A stretch of 20,430 nucleotides of DNA, taken from contig CAUHCL010000029.1 in the NCBI GenBank assembly GCA_959604655.1, forward strand, positions 1-20,430, read 5' to 3'. Below, piece by piece: positions 14,594 to 20,430 of the stretch. The DNA comes from an uncultured Alistipes sp. (GTDB lineage Bacteria; Bacteroidota; Bacteroidia; Bacteroidales; Rikenellaceae). Each line of letters opens with the position of its first letter. The first letter of the stretch is position 1. The translations under genes were made by a program, and so were the position numbers. The notes under the pieces are model-generated. The model did not search any database. It was not told the DNA's origin and saw only the letters and a list, made by a program, of their open reading frames with translations.

Positions 14594-15427
14594 ATGGCAA
14601 TGAAACGATATATGACCATTGCGGCCGTTCTGCTGCTCGCCGCGGCGCCGATCGCGGCGCAGGAGAGCGAGTCCGTCGCCGATACGGCCGCCATCGCGGC
14701 GGAACCCGCCCCCGCGGCGATCGCCGACGACGATCCCGACCGACTGTGGGATGCCGCCAACGCCGCCTACGGCGAGGGCGACTACGACAGGGCCGCCGAG
14801 CTTTACGAAGCCATCCTCGATAAGGACCTCCATTCGGCCGCGCTCTATTACAATTTGGCCAACGCGCTGTTCAAACACGGCGAACTGGGCCGCGCCATAC
14901 TCTACTACAACCGCGCGCTGCGGCTGGCCCCCTCCGACGAGGACATACGTCACAATCTGGAGTATGCCGAGCGCATGACCAAGGACAACATCGAGGCCGT
15001 TCCCGAGTTTTTCCTCAACTCGTGGCTGCGCGCGCTGCGCGGCTCGATGGGCTGCACGGCATGGACCCTGCTGTCGCTTGCGATGTTCGCCGCGATGTGC
15101 GCTCTGGGACTCATCTACCTGCTGTCGCAGCGTCTCGCGGCACGCAAGACGGGATTCTACGGCATGCTTGCGGCGCTTACGCTCTTCGTCGCGACCACCC
15201 TGTTCGCATTGAGCGGGCGGCGCGCCGCACTCGACCGCGACGAGGCCATCGTGATGGGTTCGGCGGTGTCGGTGAAGAGCTCGCCCGACCGTTCGGCCAC
15301 CGATCTGTTCGTGCTGCACGAGGGCACACGGGTGACCGTGGGCGCCACGCTGGACGGATGGGCCGAGATACGCATAGCCGACGGCAACAAGGGCTGGATC
15401 GAGATCGGCCGCATAGAGAGAATATAA
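14594..15427 (+). CDS. batE: BatE family TPR protein with SH3-like domain
   Basis: The 277-residue product has an N-terminal signal or anchor (about 1-22). A TPR pair lies at about 48-125 (LWDAANAAYGEGDYDRAAELYE, then ALYYNLANALFKHGELGRAILYYNRAL). Two membrane helices lie at about 155-178 and 187-207. A C-terminal bacterial SH3-like domain spans about 216-274 (VKSSPDRSATDLFVLHEGTRVTV, ending GNKGWIEIGRI). This layout is that of BatE, the usual last member of the Bat operon, thought to be an envelope scaffold. The ATG at 14594 lies 5 bases after batD; a second ATG at 14600 is an equally plausible start. recR follows after 14 bases. Confidence 0.88.
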   Translation: MAMKRYMTIAAVLLLAAAPIAAQESESVADTAAIAAEPAPAAIADDDPDRLWDAANAAYGEGDYDRAAELYEAILDKDLHSAALYYNLANALFKHGELGRAILYYNRALRLAPSDEDIRHNLEYAERMTKDNIEAVPEFFLNSWLRALRGSMGCTAWTLLSLAMFAAMCALGLIYLLSQRLAARKTGFYGMLAALTLFVATTLFALSGRRAALDRDEAIVMGSAVSVKSSPDRSATDLFVLHEGTRVTVGATLDGWAEIRIADGNKGWIEIGRIERI

Positions 15428-15441
15428 ATTACCAGTAACCG

Positions 15442-16038
15442 ATGTCGAAACTTTTGCAGGATGCGGTCTCGGAGTTCTCGAAGCTCCCGGGCATAGGCCG
15501 CCGCACGGCGCTGCGGCTGGCGATGCATCTGCTGAAAATGGACGCCGACGCCGTGGATCGCATGGCCGAGAGCATAGCGCGCTTTCGGCGCGAGGTGCGT
15601 CATTGCGTGAAGTGCAACAACCTCTCCGACACCGACGTATGCCCCATTTGCGCCAATCCCGAGCGCGACCGTGGCACGATATGCGTGGTGGAGCAGGTGG
15701 GCGATCTGATGTCGGTGGAGAACACGCGCCAGTACCGCGGACTTTACCACGTCCTCGGCGGCGTGATATCGCCCATGCAGGGCATAGGGCCGTCGGATCT
15801 GAAGATCGACATGCTGATAGACAAGGTAGCCGCGGGCGGCGTGAAGGAGGTCATACTGGCCATATCGACCTCGGTGGAGGGCGAGACCACTCTGTTCTAC
15901 ATCATGAACCGACTGAAACCCTACCCCGACGTGAAGGTGACGACCATAGCGCGCGGCATAGGCTTCGGCGACGAGCTGGAGTATGTGGACGAACTGACCA
16001 TCACCCACGCCCTGCTCAACCGCCGCGAGGTGGAGTAA
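15442..16038 (+). CDS. recR: Recombination mediator RecR
   Basis: The 198-residue protein is a complete RecR. With RecF/RecO it helps load RecA on SSB-coated single-stranded DNA at gaps. The order is helix-hairpin-helix (LPGIGRRTALRLAMHLL, residues 15-31), a four-cysteine zinc finger (Cys55, 58, 67, 70), and a Toprim domain (about 79-175: GTICVVEQVGDLMSVE, then STSVEGETT). The C-terminal TIARGIGFGDELEYVDELT segment follows. It starts 14 bases after batE and is likely co-transcribed with batDE. No obvious intrinsic terminator follows. Confidence 0.97.
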   Translation: MSKLLQDAVSEFSKLPGIGRRTALRLAMHLLKMDADAVDRMAESIARFRREVRHCVKCNNLSDTDVCPICANPERDRGTICVVEQVGDLMSVENTRQYRGLYHVLGGVISPMQGIGPSDLKIDMLIDKVAAGGVKEVILAISTSVEGETTLFYIMNRLKPYPDVKVTTIARGIGFGDELEYVDELTITHALLNRREVE

Positions 16039-16057
16039 AGAGATCTCCCGACTTCGG

Positions 16058-16105
16058 CCGCAGGACGCAAGACACAGACCGCAGGACGCAAGATGCAGGA
16101 CGCAG
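16058..16105 (+). repeat. Short degenerate direct repeat (CCGCAGGACGCAAGA)
   Basis: CCGCAGGACGCAAGA occurs at 16058-16072 and again at 16079-16093, with a partial third unit GCAGGACGCA at 16095-16104. The period is about 21 bases, then shorter. It fills most of the 120-base gap between recR and the converging transporter gene. Confidence 0.6.
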
Positions 16106-16158
16106 GCCGAGCGCGGCAGCGCCCGAGGGCCCGAAAAAACGACCCGAACCGACGGCCG

Positions 16159-17505
16159 TTATATTATCCCCAGATTCTTAACGAAAATATATACCAGCAG
16201 CAGCGGCGTCACGTAGCGCAGCGTGAAATAGAGCAACGGAAAGGCTCGGCCGCGCAGCGACCCGTCGTTGGTAAGCTCGCCGCGCAGCAGCGACGGCTTC
16301 ATGCGCCATGCCGCGAATATGCAGGTGAAGAGTCCGCCCAGAGGCATGAGTATGTTGGCCGACGTGTAGTCGAAGATATCGAAGAACGATATGCCGTCCA
16401 GCTTTACCCCCCCCCAATCGATATCGAACGTGAAACCGAGCGTGACGGCGCACAAGGCTATCGACAGCGCCGAGGTGAGTCGCGTGGCATTGCGGCGCGA
16501 GAGCTTGTGCTCTTCGAGCAGGTAGGCCGTTATCACCTCGTGGAACGAGATGGTGGAGGTGAGCGACGCCAGCGTAAGCAGGACGAAGAACACCGCGGAC
16601 CACAGCGCCGCGAAGGGCATGTCGCGGAATATCTCGGGCAGCGTGACGAATATGAGTGCGGCGCCTTCGGTGGGTTGCAGGCCCGCGCTGAACACGGCGG
16701 GGAAGATCACCAGACCCGCCAGCACGGCCACCAGCAGCGTAAGCAGGGCGACGCTGAACGCCGTGCCCGTCAGGTTGTTGTCGCGCTTGAAGTAGGAGGC
16801 GTAGGTGACCATGCACCCCATGCCCACCGACAGCGAGAAGAAGGCCTGACCTACGGCGGTGAATATCGTTTCGGTCGAGAATGCCTCCTTGAAATCGGGG
16901 TCGAGGAAGAAGTGGTACCCCTCGGCGGCCGAGGGCATGAACGCCACGCGCACGGCCATGATTATGAGTATGACGAACAGTGCGGGCATCATCACCTTGG
17001 CAGCCTTCTCGATGCCCTTCTCCACGCCGCGGACTATGATGAGGTGCGTAAGCAGGATGAATATCACGGTATATAGGGCCTGCCTCGGCGAGGCCCGGAA
17101 CGCCGCGAACTGCGCGGAGAACGAGTCGGCCGATTCGTAGAGCCGTCCTGTGGCCGATCCGACCAGATATTCGAGCGACCAGCCCGCCACGATGTAGTAA
17201 TAGCCCGAGATACATACGGCGGCGAGCACGCCGTTATACCCCAGCCAGCGCCACGGGCGCGACAGCGAGCGGTAGCCGCCCACGGCATTCATGCGGGTGT
17301 GGCGCCCCACGGCGAATTCGGCCAGCATGATGGGTATTCCCACCACGAACACGCACAGCAGATAGACCAGCAGGAATGCCGCACCGCCGTGCTCGCCTGC
17401 CATGTAGGGGAAACGCCATATGCTGCCCAGGCCGATCGCGCTGCCTGCGGCGACCAGTATCGCGCTGATTTTGCCTCCGAACGAGGCTCTCGATTGTTCG
17501 CTCAT
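16159..17505 (-). CDS. Sodium-dependent transporter, SLC6/NSS family
   Basis: The 448-residue membrane protein opens with the NSS signature in helix 1, LVAAGSAIGLGSIWRFPYMA (residues 17-36). That unwound helix binds Na+ and the amine group of the substrate in LeuT-type transporters. About 11 hydrophobic helices follow in family order, including ISGYYYIVAGWSLEYL, FFSLSVGMGCMVTYASYF and the SLTSTISFHEVITAYL stretch near helix 8. It probably imports an amino acid or small amine with Na+; the substrate cannot be told from sequence. It converges with recR and has its own promoter box upstream. Length is typical for short prokaryotic members of the family. Confidence 0.92.
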   Translation of the reverse strand: MSEQSRASFGGKISAILVAAGSAIGLGSIWRFPYMAGEHGGAAFLLVYLLCVFVVGIPIMLAEFAVGRHTRMNAVGGYRSLSRPWRWLGYNGVLAAVCISGYYYIVAGWSLEYLVGSATGRLYESADSFSAQFAAFRASPRQALYTVIFILLTHLIIVRGVEKGIEKAAKVMMPALFVILIIMAVRVAFMPSAAEGYHFFLDPDFKEAFSTETIFTAVGQAFFSLSVGMGCMVTYASYFKRDNNLTGTAFSVALLTLLVAVLAGLVIFPAVFSAGLQPTEGAALIFVTLPEIFRDMPFAALWSAVFFVLLTLASLTSTISFHEVITAYLLEEHKLSRRNATRLTSALSIALCAVTLGFTFDIDWGGVKLDGISFFDIFDYTSANILMPLGGLFTCIFAAWRMKPSLLRGELTNDGSLRGRAFPLLYFTLRYVTPLLLVYIFVKNLGII

Positions 17506-17551
17506 GATTTAACGGGGATGTGTGTTTTCGCTCGATTTACCTTTTCGTCGG

Positions 17552-17559
17552 CAAATGTA
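17552..17559 (-). promoter_or_regulatory. Transporter promoter, -7 box
   Basis: On the minus strand TACATTTG (complement of 17552-17559) matches TAnnTTTG, about 47 bases before the ATG. The -33 match is weak. Confidence 0.55.
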
Positions 17560-17616
17560 GTGAAAAATAACGTTATACATGCAGCCAAGAACCGACAATC
17601 ATAGACTTTTCCCAAC

Positions 17617-17648
17617 AAAAAAAACCGAACGGCACGACGGCCGTTCGG
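17617..17648 (-). terminator. Intrinsic terminator after the nitronate monooxygenase-like gene
   Basis: CCGAACGGC (17625-17633) and GCCGTTCGG (17640-17648) form a 9-bp perfect stem with loop ACGACG. On the minus strand eight T residues follow (complement of 17617-17624). It lies 26 bases past the stop. Confidence 0.93.
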
Positions 17649-17674
17649 CAGATTGCACGTGCGGGAGCGAACCG

Positions 17675-18760
17675 CTAAAGTCCTTTCAGCGATGCGAGCT
17701 TGTTGTCGAACTCGCTCTTCAGGGTGTCGATCAGCTCGCGCACGCTGACGATCTTGTCGGCACGCCACGCGTTCGAACCGCAGAAGGCATAACCGTTTTC
17801 GAGCTTGCCGCGGAAAGCGTTGTAGAGCGCCAGCATGATGCAGTAGGGCGAGCGGGTCACGTCGCAGGTCTTGATGCAGTTGAACGGGCAGGCCTTGGGA
17901 CGTTTCAGCCCCGCCTTCACCTTTTCGAGGAACGAGTTATGGATGGCGCGGCCAGGCATGCCCACGGGACTCTGGATGATCTCGATATCCTCCTTGCGGG
18001 CGCTGATGTAGCTCTGCTTGAAGGTCTCCGACGCGTCGCACTCCCGAGTGGTCACGAAGCGGGTGCCCATCTGCACGCCCTCGGCGCCCAGCGAGGTTAT
18101 GTCGTATATGTCCTCGCCCGTGTAGATACCGCCGCCCGCGATGACGGGAATGTGCTTGCCTGCCTGCTGCTCGATCTCGCGCGCCTCGGCCACCACTTCG
18201 GGCACGATGCGCTCCAGCGTGACGCTGCTGTCGCCGAGCTGCTCGTTGGTGTAACCCAGGTGGCCGCCCGCCTTGGGACCCTCCACCACCACGGCGTCGG
18301 GAGCATAGCCGTATTCGCCGATCCAGCGGCGGCATATCACCTTCAGGGCACGCGCCGACGACACGATGGGCGCCAGCTTGGTAGTCGAATCGCTCTTGAG
18401 GAACGACGGCAGGTTGAGCGGCAGCCCCGCTCCCGAGAATATTATGTCGGCCTTCTCGGCTATGGCGGTCCTTACCATGTCGGCGAAGTTCGACATGGCC
18501 ACCATCACGTTCACACCTATGATTCCGCGGGTTATCTCGCGCGCCTTGCGCAGCTCCTCCTTGAGTCCGTGGATGCTCGCTTCGTCGTAATCGTTCGAGT
18601 AGTCGCGATAGATTACGCCCAGTCCTGCCGACGAGATCACGCCCACGCCGCCTGCATCGGCCACTGCCGAGGCCAACCCCGAAAGGGATACGCCCACGCC
18701 CATACCTCCCTGCACGATAGGTACTTGTGCCAGGAGATCTCCGATTTTCAATGTCTTCAT
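17675..18760 (-). CDS. Nitronate monooxygenase-like FMN protein
   Basis: From the ATG at 18760 the product has 361 residues. The frame extends 23 codons upstream, but that part lies in the leader between the promoter box and this ATG. The fold is an FMN TIM barrel: IVQGGMGVGVSLSGLASAVADAGGVGVISS at the N-terminus, VVVEGPKAGGHLG with the family His167, the phosphate loop VIAGGGIYTGEDI (207-218), and GAEGVQMGTRF. Relatives oxidise propionate-3-nitronate and other nitronates; FabK enoyl-ACP reductases share the fold. The C-terminal ACPFNCIKTCD segment (Cys291, 295, 299) and nearby Cys307 and Cys327 are a feature of one bacterial subgroup. The exact substrate is uncertain. It is a single-gene unit with promoter and terminator. 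Confidence 0.87.
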   Translation of the reverse strand: MKTLKIGDLLAQVPIVQGGMGVGVSLSGLASAVADAGGVGVISSAGLGVIYRDYSNDYDEASIHGLKEELRKAREITRGIIGVNVMVAMSNFADMVRTAIAEKADIIFSGAGLPLNLPSFLKSDSTTKLAPIVSSARALKVICRRWIGEYGYAPDAVVVEGPKAGGHLGYTNEQLGDSSVTLERIVPEVVAEAREIEQQAGKHIPVIAGGGIYTGEDIYDITSLGAEGVQMGTRFVTTRECDASETFKQSYISARKEDIEIIQSPVGMPGRAIHNSFLEKVKAGLKRPKACPFNCIKTCDVTRSPYCIMLALYNAFRGKLENGYAFCGSNAWRADKIVSVRELIDTLKSEFDNKLASLKGL

Positions 18761-18826
18761 TCTATTTTCGTTTTTTGGACCGCCGCGTCCGTCGGACCTC
18801 GCCGCAACGCGCGCGATCGTTCGGGG

Positions 18827-18834
18827 CAAAGATA
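18827..18834 (-). promoter_or_regulatory. Promoter -7 box of the nitronate monooxygenase-like gene
   Basis: On the minus strand TATCTTTG (complement of 18827-18834) is a perfect TAnnTTTG box, with a leader of about 60 bases to the ATG at 18760. The -33 region is AT-rich without a clear TTTG. Confidence 0.55.
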
Positions 18835-18927
18835 TGAAAATATCACATAAGGGGAATAAAATGTCGTATTTTTCTTCTCACAAGACCTATCGCGCGGCAG
18901 GCGGATTCGCAAGCGGGGGGGGGCATC

Positions 18928-19068
18928 CCGCGGCAGAAGCGATTTCGGAAAAGGGCGGTCGCGGCGACGGAGCGTTAAGAATCGGAGACCTTTTGATTGC
19001 TTCAAAAGTGCCGTAGGCATCCGATTCAGCGCAGGCGCAAGGACGACCCCGAAATCGTTTCACCGCGG
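18928..19068 (-). repeat. Palindromic interspersed element, copy 2 (full)
   Basis: Outer arms are CCGCGG (18928-18933, 19063-19068) and CGATTTCGG/CCGAAATCG (18940-18948, 19049-19057). The central junction is 18979-19027: GAATCGGA closes with TCCGATTC, enclosing CTTTTGA/TCAAAAG and TGCC-GTA-GGCA. Compared with copy 1, the small hairpin loop changes (TTC to TAC on the element strand) while its stem is intact. The hairpin at 19079-19106 abuts it directly; in copy 1 about 80 extra bases intervene. Confidence 0.8.
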
Positions 19069-19078
19069 CGGTTTTTAG

Positions 19079-19106
19079 GTTACCTTTTGTCCGAACAAAA
19101 GGTAAC
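19079..19106. repeat. Conserved 12-bp perfect hairpin, copy 2
   Basis: GTTACCTTTTGT (19079-19090) and ACAAAAGGTAAC (19095-19106) flank a CCGA loop. The arms are identical to those at 23-50 and only the loop differs. Confidence 0.8.
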
Positions 19107-19189
19107 GTATAAAAAATCATGGAAGCCTGCGACTCGTCAGAGTCGTGCGGGCAGCAGCCTGCGGAGACCGCAGACGAACGCAAAGTGAG

Positions 19190-19248
19190 TTGCGGGCCTC
19201 CGCGCGGCGAAGGCTGCGGCCCGCGCAGTCCGCAGGACTGCATTTCTT
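19190..19248 (+). repeat. GCGGGCCTCCGCGCGGC and GCAGTCC hairpin modules
   Basis: GTTGCGGGCCTCCGCGCGGC is shared with the edge of the truncated element near 20314-20332. GCAGTCC-GCA-GGACTGC (19225-19241) followed by ATTTCTT is shared with 7270-7292, and CGCGAACAGCA further on resembles the flank there too. This is a mosaic of repeat modules rather than a full element copy. Confidence 0.6.
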
Positions 19249-19321
19249 TACCTACACCACCCGCGAACAGCACCCCACGACCCGAGAACGATGAAAAACA
19301 ACAAAAAATGCACGTATTTTG

Positions 19322-19352
19322 TTGGATGTTGCAATTATTTGTACTACTTTTG
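19322..19352 (+). promoter_or_regulatory. Promoter of candidate RNA A
   Basis: TTG at 19322-19324 and TACTTTTG at 19345-19352 are separated by 20 bases, an exact -7 match and a good -33 match. The predicted start near 19358 coincides with the first base of the first hairpin of RNA A. No convincing coding frame follows. Confidence 0.6.
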
Positions 19353-19358
19353 GGCCAA

Positions 19359-19620
19359 GCGATCCGTCAAAAGAGACGTGAATCGCGTTGCTGTCATCGT
19401 AAACGTAGGAAATTTACTGCTCGACAGCAATAAGAGGATGTCCCCGTCGGGTCGTTACCACGCCCCGATTGGTTGGAGTACATCTAAACGCACTGCGCCA
19501 TGACGGGCGTGGGCCTCTTGTGTTATGAAGTTGAGCAAGGTATCCTACGACCTACGATGGCATAGTAACGCGAGTGCGTATTACGCAGGCTTAACCTCTT
19601 AAGTCAGGTTCACGTTTCGT
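19359..19620 (+). ncRNA. Candidate structured RNA A (unassigned)
   Basis: A series of stems begins at the predicted transcription start. GCGAT-CGTC (19359-19368) pairs with GACG-ATCGC (19375-19386) around AAAAGA. TTGCTGTC (19388-19395) pairs with GACAGCAA (19423-19430), with GTAAA/TTTAC nested inside. AAGAGG (19432-19437) pairs with CCTCTT (19514-19519), enclosing CCACGCCC/GGGCGTGG (19458-19465, 19505-19512). TGCGT-ATT-ACGCA lies at 19575-19587 and CTTAA-CCTC-TTAAG at 19590-19603. A T-rich tract follows at 19616-19632, but its stem is not convincing as a terminator. It lacks the motifs of RNase P RNA, tmRNA or SRP RNA. A 70-codon frame at 19291-19503 overlaps it, starts before the promoter and resembles nothing I know. 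Confidence 0.45.
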
Positions 19621-19640
19621 CTTTTTGTTTTTACGGGTCG

Positions 19641-19675
19641 CATAACTAAACACAGAAAAAGTTATGTTACCTTTG
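19641..19675 (+). promoter_or_regulatory. Probable promoter of candidate RNA B with flanking inverted repeat
   Basis: TACCTTTG at 19668-19675 is a perfect -7 box; no good -33 TTTG is present at the right spacing. CATAAC (19641-19646) and GTTATG (19661-19666) form an inverted repeat just upstream, which could be an operator or replace the -33 contact. Confidence 0.45.
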
Positions 19676-19681
19676 CAAAGA

Positions 19682-19917
19682 AGAACGGTTCCGTAACCGT
19701 CAAAATATTCTAAAGGTTAGGACAAACCTTTATACCGCACTGTAAACTCGCAACTATTATAAAACTTATAATAGGTTTTCAAACGGTGTAATATTTGTCT
19801 GAAACCCTTGTTATGCCCCTGCATTAACTTGCGGGGGCGGGCATGGGCGTAAGGGCAGCTTACCGTTTGAGGCTTGCGAGGCCGACAGTGTGGGGCTGCA
19901 CCTGCGCCCCTTTTTTT
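19682..19917 (+). ncRNA. Candidate structured RNA B with intrinsic terminator (unassigned)
   Basis: Between the -7 box and a terminator lie six consecutive stems: ACGGTT-CCGT-AACCGT (19685-19700); TAAAGGTT/AACCTTTA (19711-19718, 19725-19732); CTATTATAA-AAC-TTATAATAG (19754-19774); GCCCCTGCA/TGCGGGGGC (19815-19823, 19830-19838); GTAAG-GGCAG-CTTAC (19849-19863); and the terminator stem GGGGC/GCCCC (19892-19896, 19906-19910) with seven T residues. No plausible plus-strand coding frame lies inside. The density of perfect stems plus start and stop signals favours a real small RNA of about 235 bases. I cannot assign a family. Confidence 0.55.
19892..19917 (+). terminator. Intrinsic terminator of candidate RNA B
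   Basis: GGGGC (19892-19896) and GCCCC (19906-19910) pair around a 9-base loop, and seven T residues follow at 19911-19917. Confidence 0.75.
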
Positions 19918-19983
19918 GTGTCCTGATCTTTTAATCCTAAACGAAAATATTCGAGGTCTTCGACAAAGCCGTATCCCAAGCAG

Positions 19984-20057
19984 GAGCGGTGTGCGGCGGG
20001 TGTCTGTATAGGTCTATAAAAAAAGGGGAACCCGCCCGTCGCTATCCGCTCTTTTTT
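19984..20057 (+). other. T-tailed closed-stem element 1
   Basis: GAGCGG (19984-19989) closes with CCGCTC (20046-20051), and inside it GGCGGGT (19995-20001) pairs with ACCCGCC (20030-20036). TATAGGTCTATA (20007-20018) is a small palindrome within. Six T residues follow at 20052-20057. It may be a terminator with a large head or a small RNA. Confidence 0.45.
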
Positions 20058-20078
20058 CGAAGACACGAAATATATAAC

Positions 20079-20154
20079 GCATCATCGGGATGTTAAGGTG
20101 TCATAATAACTGGCTGTCTTTAAGTCTTTAGTCCGATTCCCGATGATGCTTTTT
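20079..20154 (+). other. T-tailed closed-stem element 2
   Basis: GCATCATCGGGA (20079-20090) and TCCCGATGATGC (20138-20149) are perfect 12-base inverted arms around 47 bases. The right arm is followed directly by T residues (20150-20154). The head is much larger than in a normal terminator. Confidence 0.5.
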
Positions 20155-20160
20155 ACAACA

Positions 20161-20255
20161 TCCTCGTCGGGGACAACGGGTTTCTTATCTTTTTTGAATA
20201 ATAATTTATTAGATTGATCTCATGCTATCGCCCGCCCGACGAGGATTCTTTTATT
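20161..20255 (+). other. T-tailed closed-stem element 3
   Basis: TCCTCGTCGGG (20161-20171) and CCCGACGAGGA (20235-20245) are perfect 11-base inverted arms around 63 AT-rich bases. TTCTTTTATT follows. The left arm resembles that of element 2 (CATCATCGGGA against CCTCGTCGGGG), suggesting related origin. Confidence 0.5.
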
Positions 20256-20337
20256 ATAACTATCAATGAATCGCGCGGCGTAGCCTGCGGGGAACGCAAC
20301 GATGCGAATGCAGTTGCGGGCCTCCGCGCGGCAGAAG

Positions 20338-20430
20338 CGATTTCGGACGAAGGGCGGCCGCGGCGACGGAGCGTTAAGAATCGGAAATCTTTTGATTGCT
20401 TCAAAAGTGCCGTAGGCATCCGATTCAGCG
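20338..20430 (-). repeat. Palindromic interspersed element, copy 3 (cut by window end)
   Basis: CGATTTCGG (20338-20346) and the full central junction (20378-20426) are present: GAATCGGA/TCCGATTC, CTTTTGA/TCAAAAG and TGCC-GTA-GGCA. The three junction bases after GAATCGGA are AAT here and GAC in copy 2, a change in a predicted unpaired site. The distal arm lies beyond the window. Confidence 0.75.

Larger units (their letters stand above)
18835..20430. other. Gene-free, repeat- and structure-rich block
   Basis: I find no protein gene with family resemblance in these 1.6 kb. The block holds a full and a truncated copy of the palindromic element (same orientation), a second copy of the 12-bp hairpin, the GCAGTCC hairpin module, two candidate structured RNAs with Bacteroidetes-type promoter boxes, and three T-tailed closed stems. 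Base composition between 19270 and 20270 is clearly more AT-rich than the coding part of the window. Confidence 0.7.

Noticed and set aside
16058..16105. CRISPR array
   Set aside because: The units are too short, irregularly spaced and lack spacers; no cas gene is nearby.
19291..19503. A 70-codon plus-strand frame starting MKNNKKCTYFVGCC
   Set aside because: It starts upstream of the predicted promoter of RNA A, crosses its stems, and shows no similarity that I can name.
19359..19917. RNase P RNA, tmRNA, SRP RNA or a group II intron as explanation of the structured region
   Set aside because: The hallmark sequences (GAGGAAAGTCC and ACAGAA of RNase P, the tag ending in ALAA of tmRNA, the SRP tetraloop region, intron domain V) are not present.
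19860..20066. A 68-codon minus-strand frame starting with GTG
   Set aside because: It overlaps the RNA B terminator and the first T-tailed stem, has no promoter and no recognised family. It remains possible but unsupported.
20079..20255. Retron or other reverse-transcriptase-linked RNA
   Set aside because: The inverted arms recall retron RNAs, but no reverse transcriptase gene is in the window. This cannot be excluded just beyond its right end.

Overview
The window looks like chromosomal DNA from a GC-rich member of the Bacteroidales, most probably Alistipes or a close Rikenellaceae relative. The evidence is a Bacteroidetes-only small protein (DUF4295) downstream of rpmB-rpmG, BatD and BatE proteins, an OmpA porin and a GH106 lipoprotein of Bacteroidales type, an S16 protein with a long Ala/Glu tail, and repeated TAnnTTTG (-7) promoter boxes instead of E. 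coli-type promoters. The genus is an inference; no rRNA gene is present.

Layout. 1-496: gene-free, with a conserved hairpin, one copy of a palindromic interspersed element, and the terminator of the following operon. 497-2396 (minus): translation genes rpsP, rimM, rpmB, rpmG and DUF4295; an intrinsic terminator lies between rpsP and rimM. 2626-5749 (plus): ridA and an adenosylcobalamin-dependent (class II) ribonucleotide reductase. 5957-7162 (plus): an OmpA-family outer-membrane protein with its own promoter and strong terminator. 7404-10571 (minus): a large lipoprotein glycoside hydrolase, probably a GH106 alpha-L-rhamnosidase, as a single-gene unit. 10843-12456 (plus): class I fumarase with promoter and terminator. 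12750-16038 (plus): batD-batE-recR in a tight row. 16159-17505 (minus): a Na+-dependent SLC6/NSS transporter. 17675-18760 (minus): a nitronate monooxygenase-like flavoprotein. 18835-20430: about 1.6 kb without a convincing protein gene.

The coding part is mostly housekeeping. It covers ribosome assembly, deoxynucleotide synthesis, clearance of reactive enamines/imines, anaerobic dicarboxylate metabolism, envelope structure and recombinational repair. The bat genes are represented only by batD and batE; batA, batB and batC are not upstream here.

The part that merits attention is non-coding. A roughly 140-bp palindromic element occurs twice in full and once cut by the window end. Its centre can fold as a three-way junction, and differences between copies fall mainly in predicted unpaired positions. 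Two copies in the same orientation bracket a gene-free block at about 19,110-20,330. That block contains two candidate structured RNAs, one ending at a clear intrinsic terminator, followed by three consecutive closed-stem elements each ending in a T tract. I could not match these RNAs to a known family by eye.
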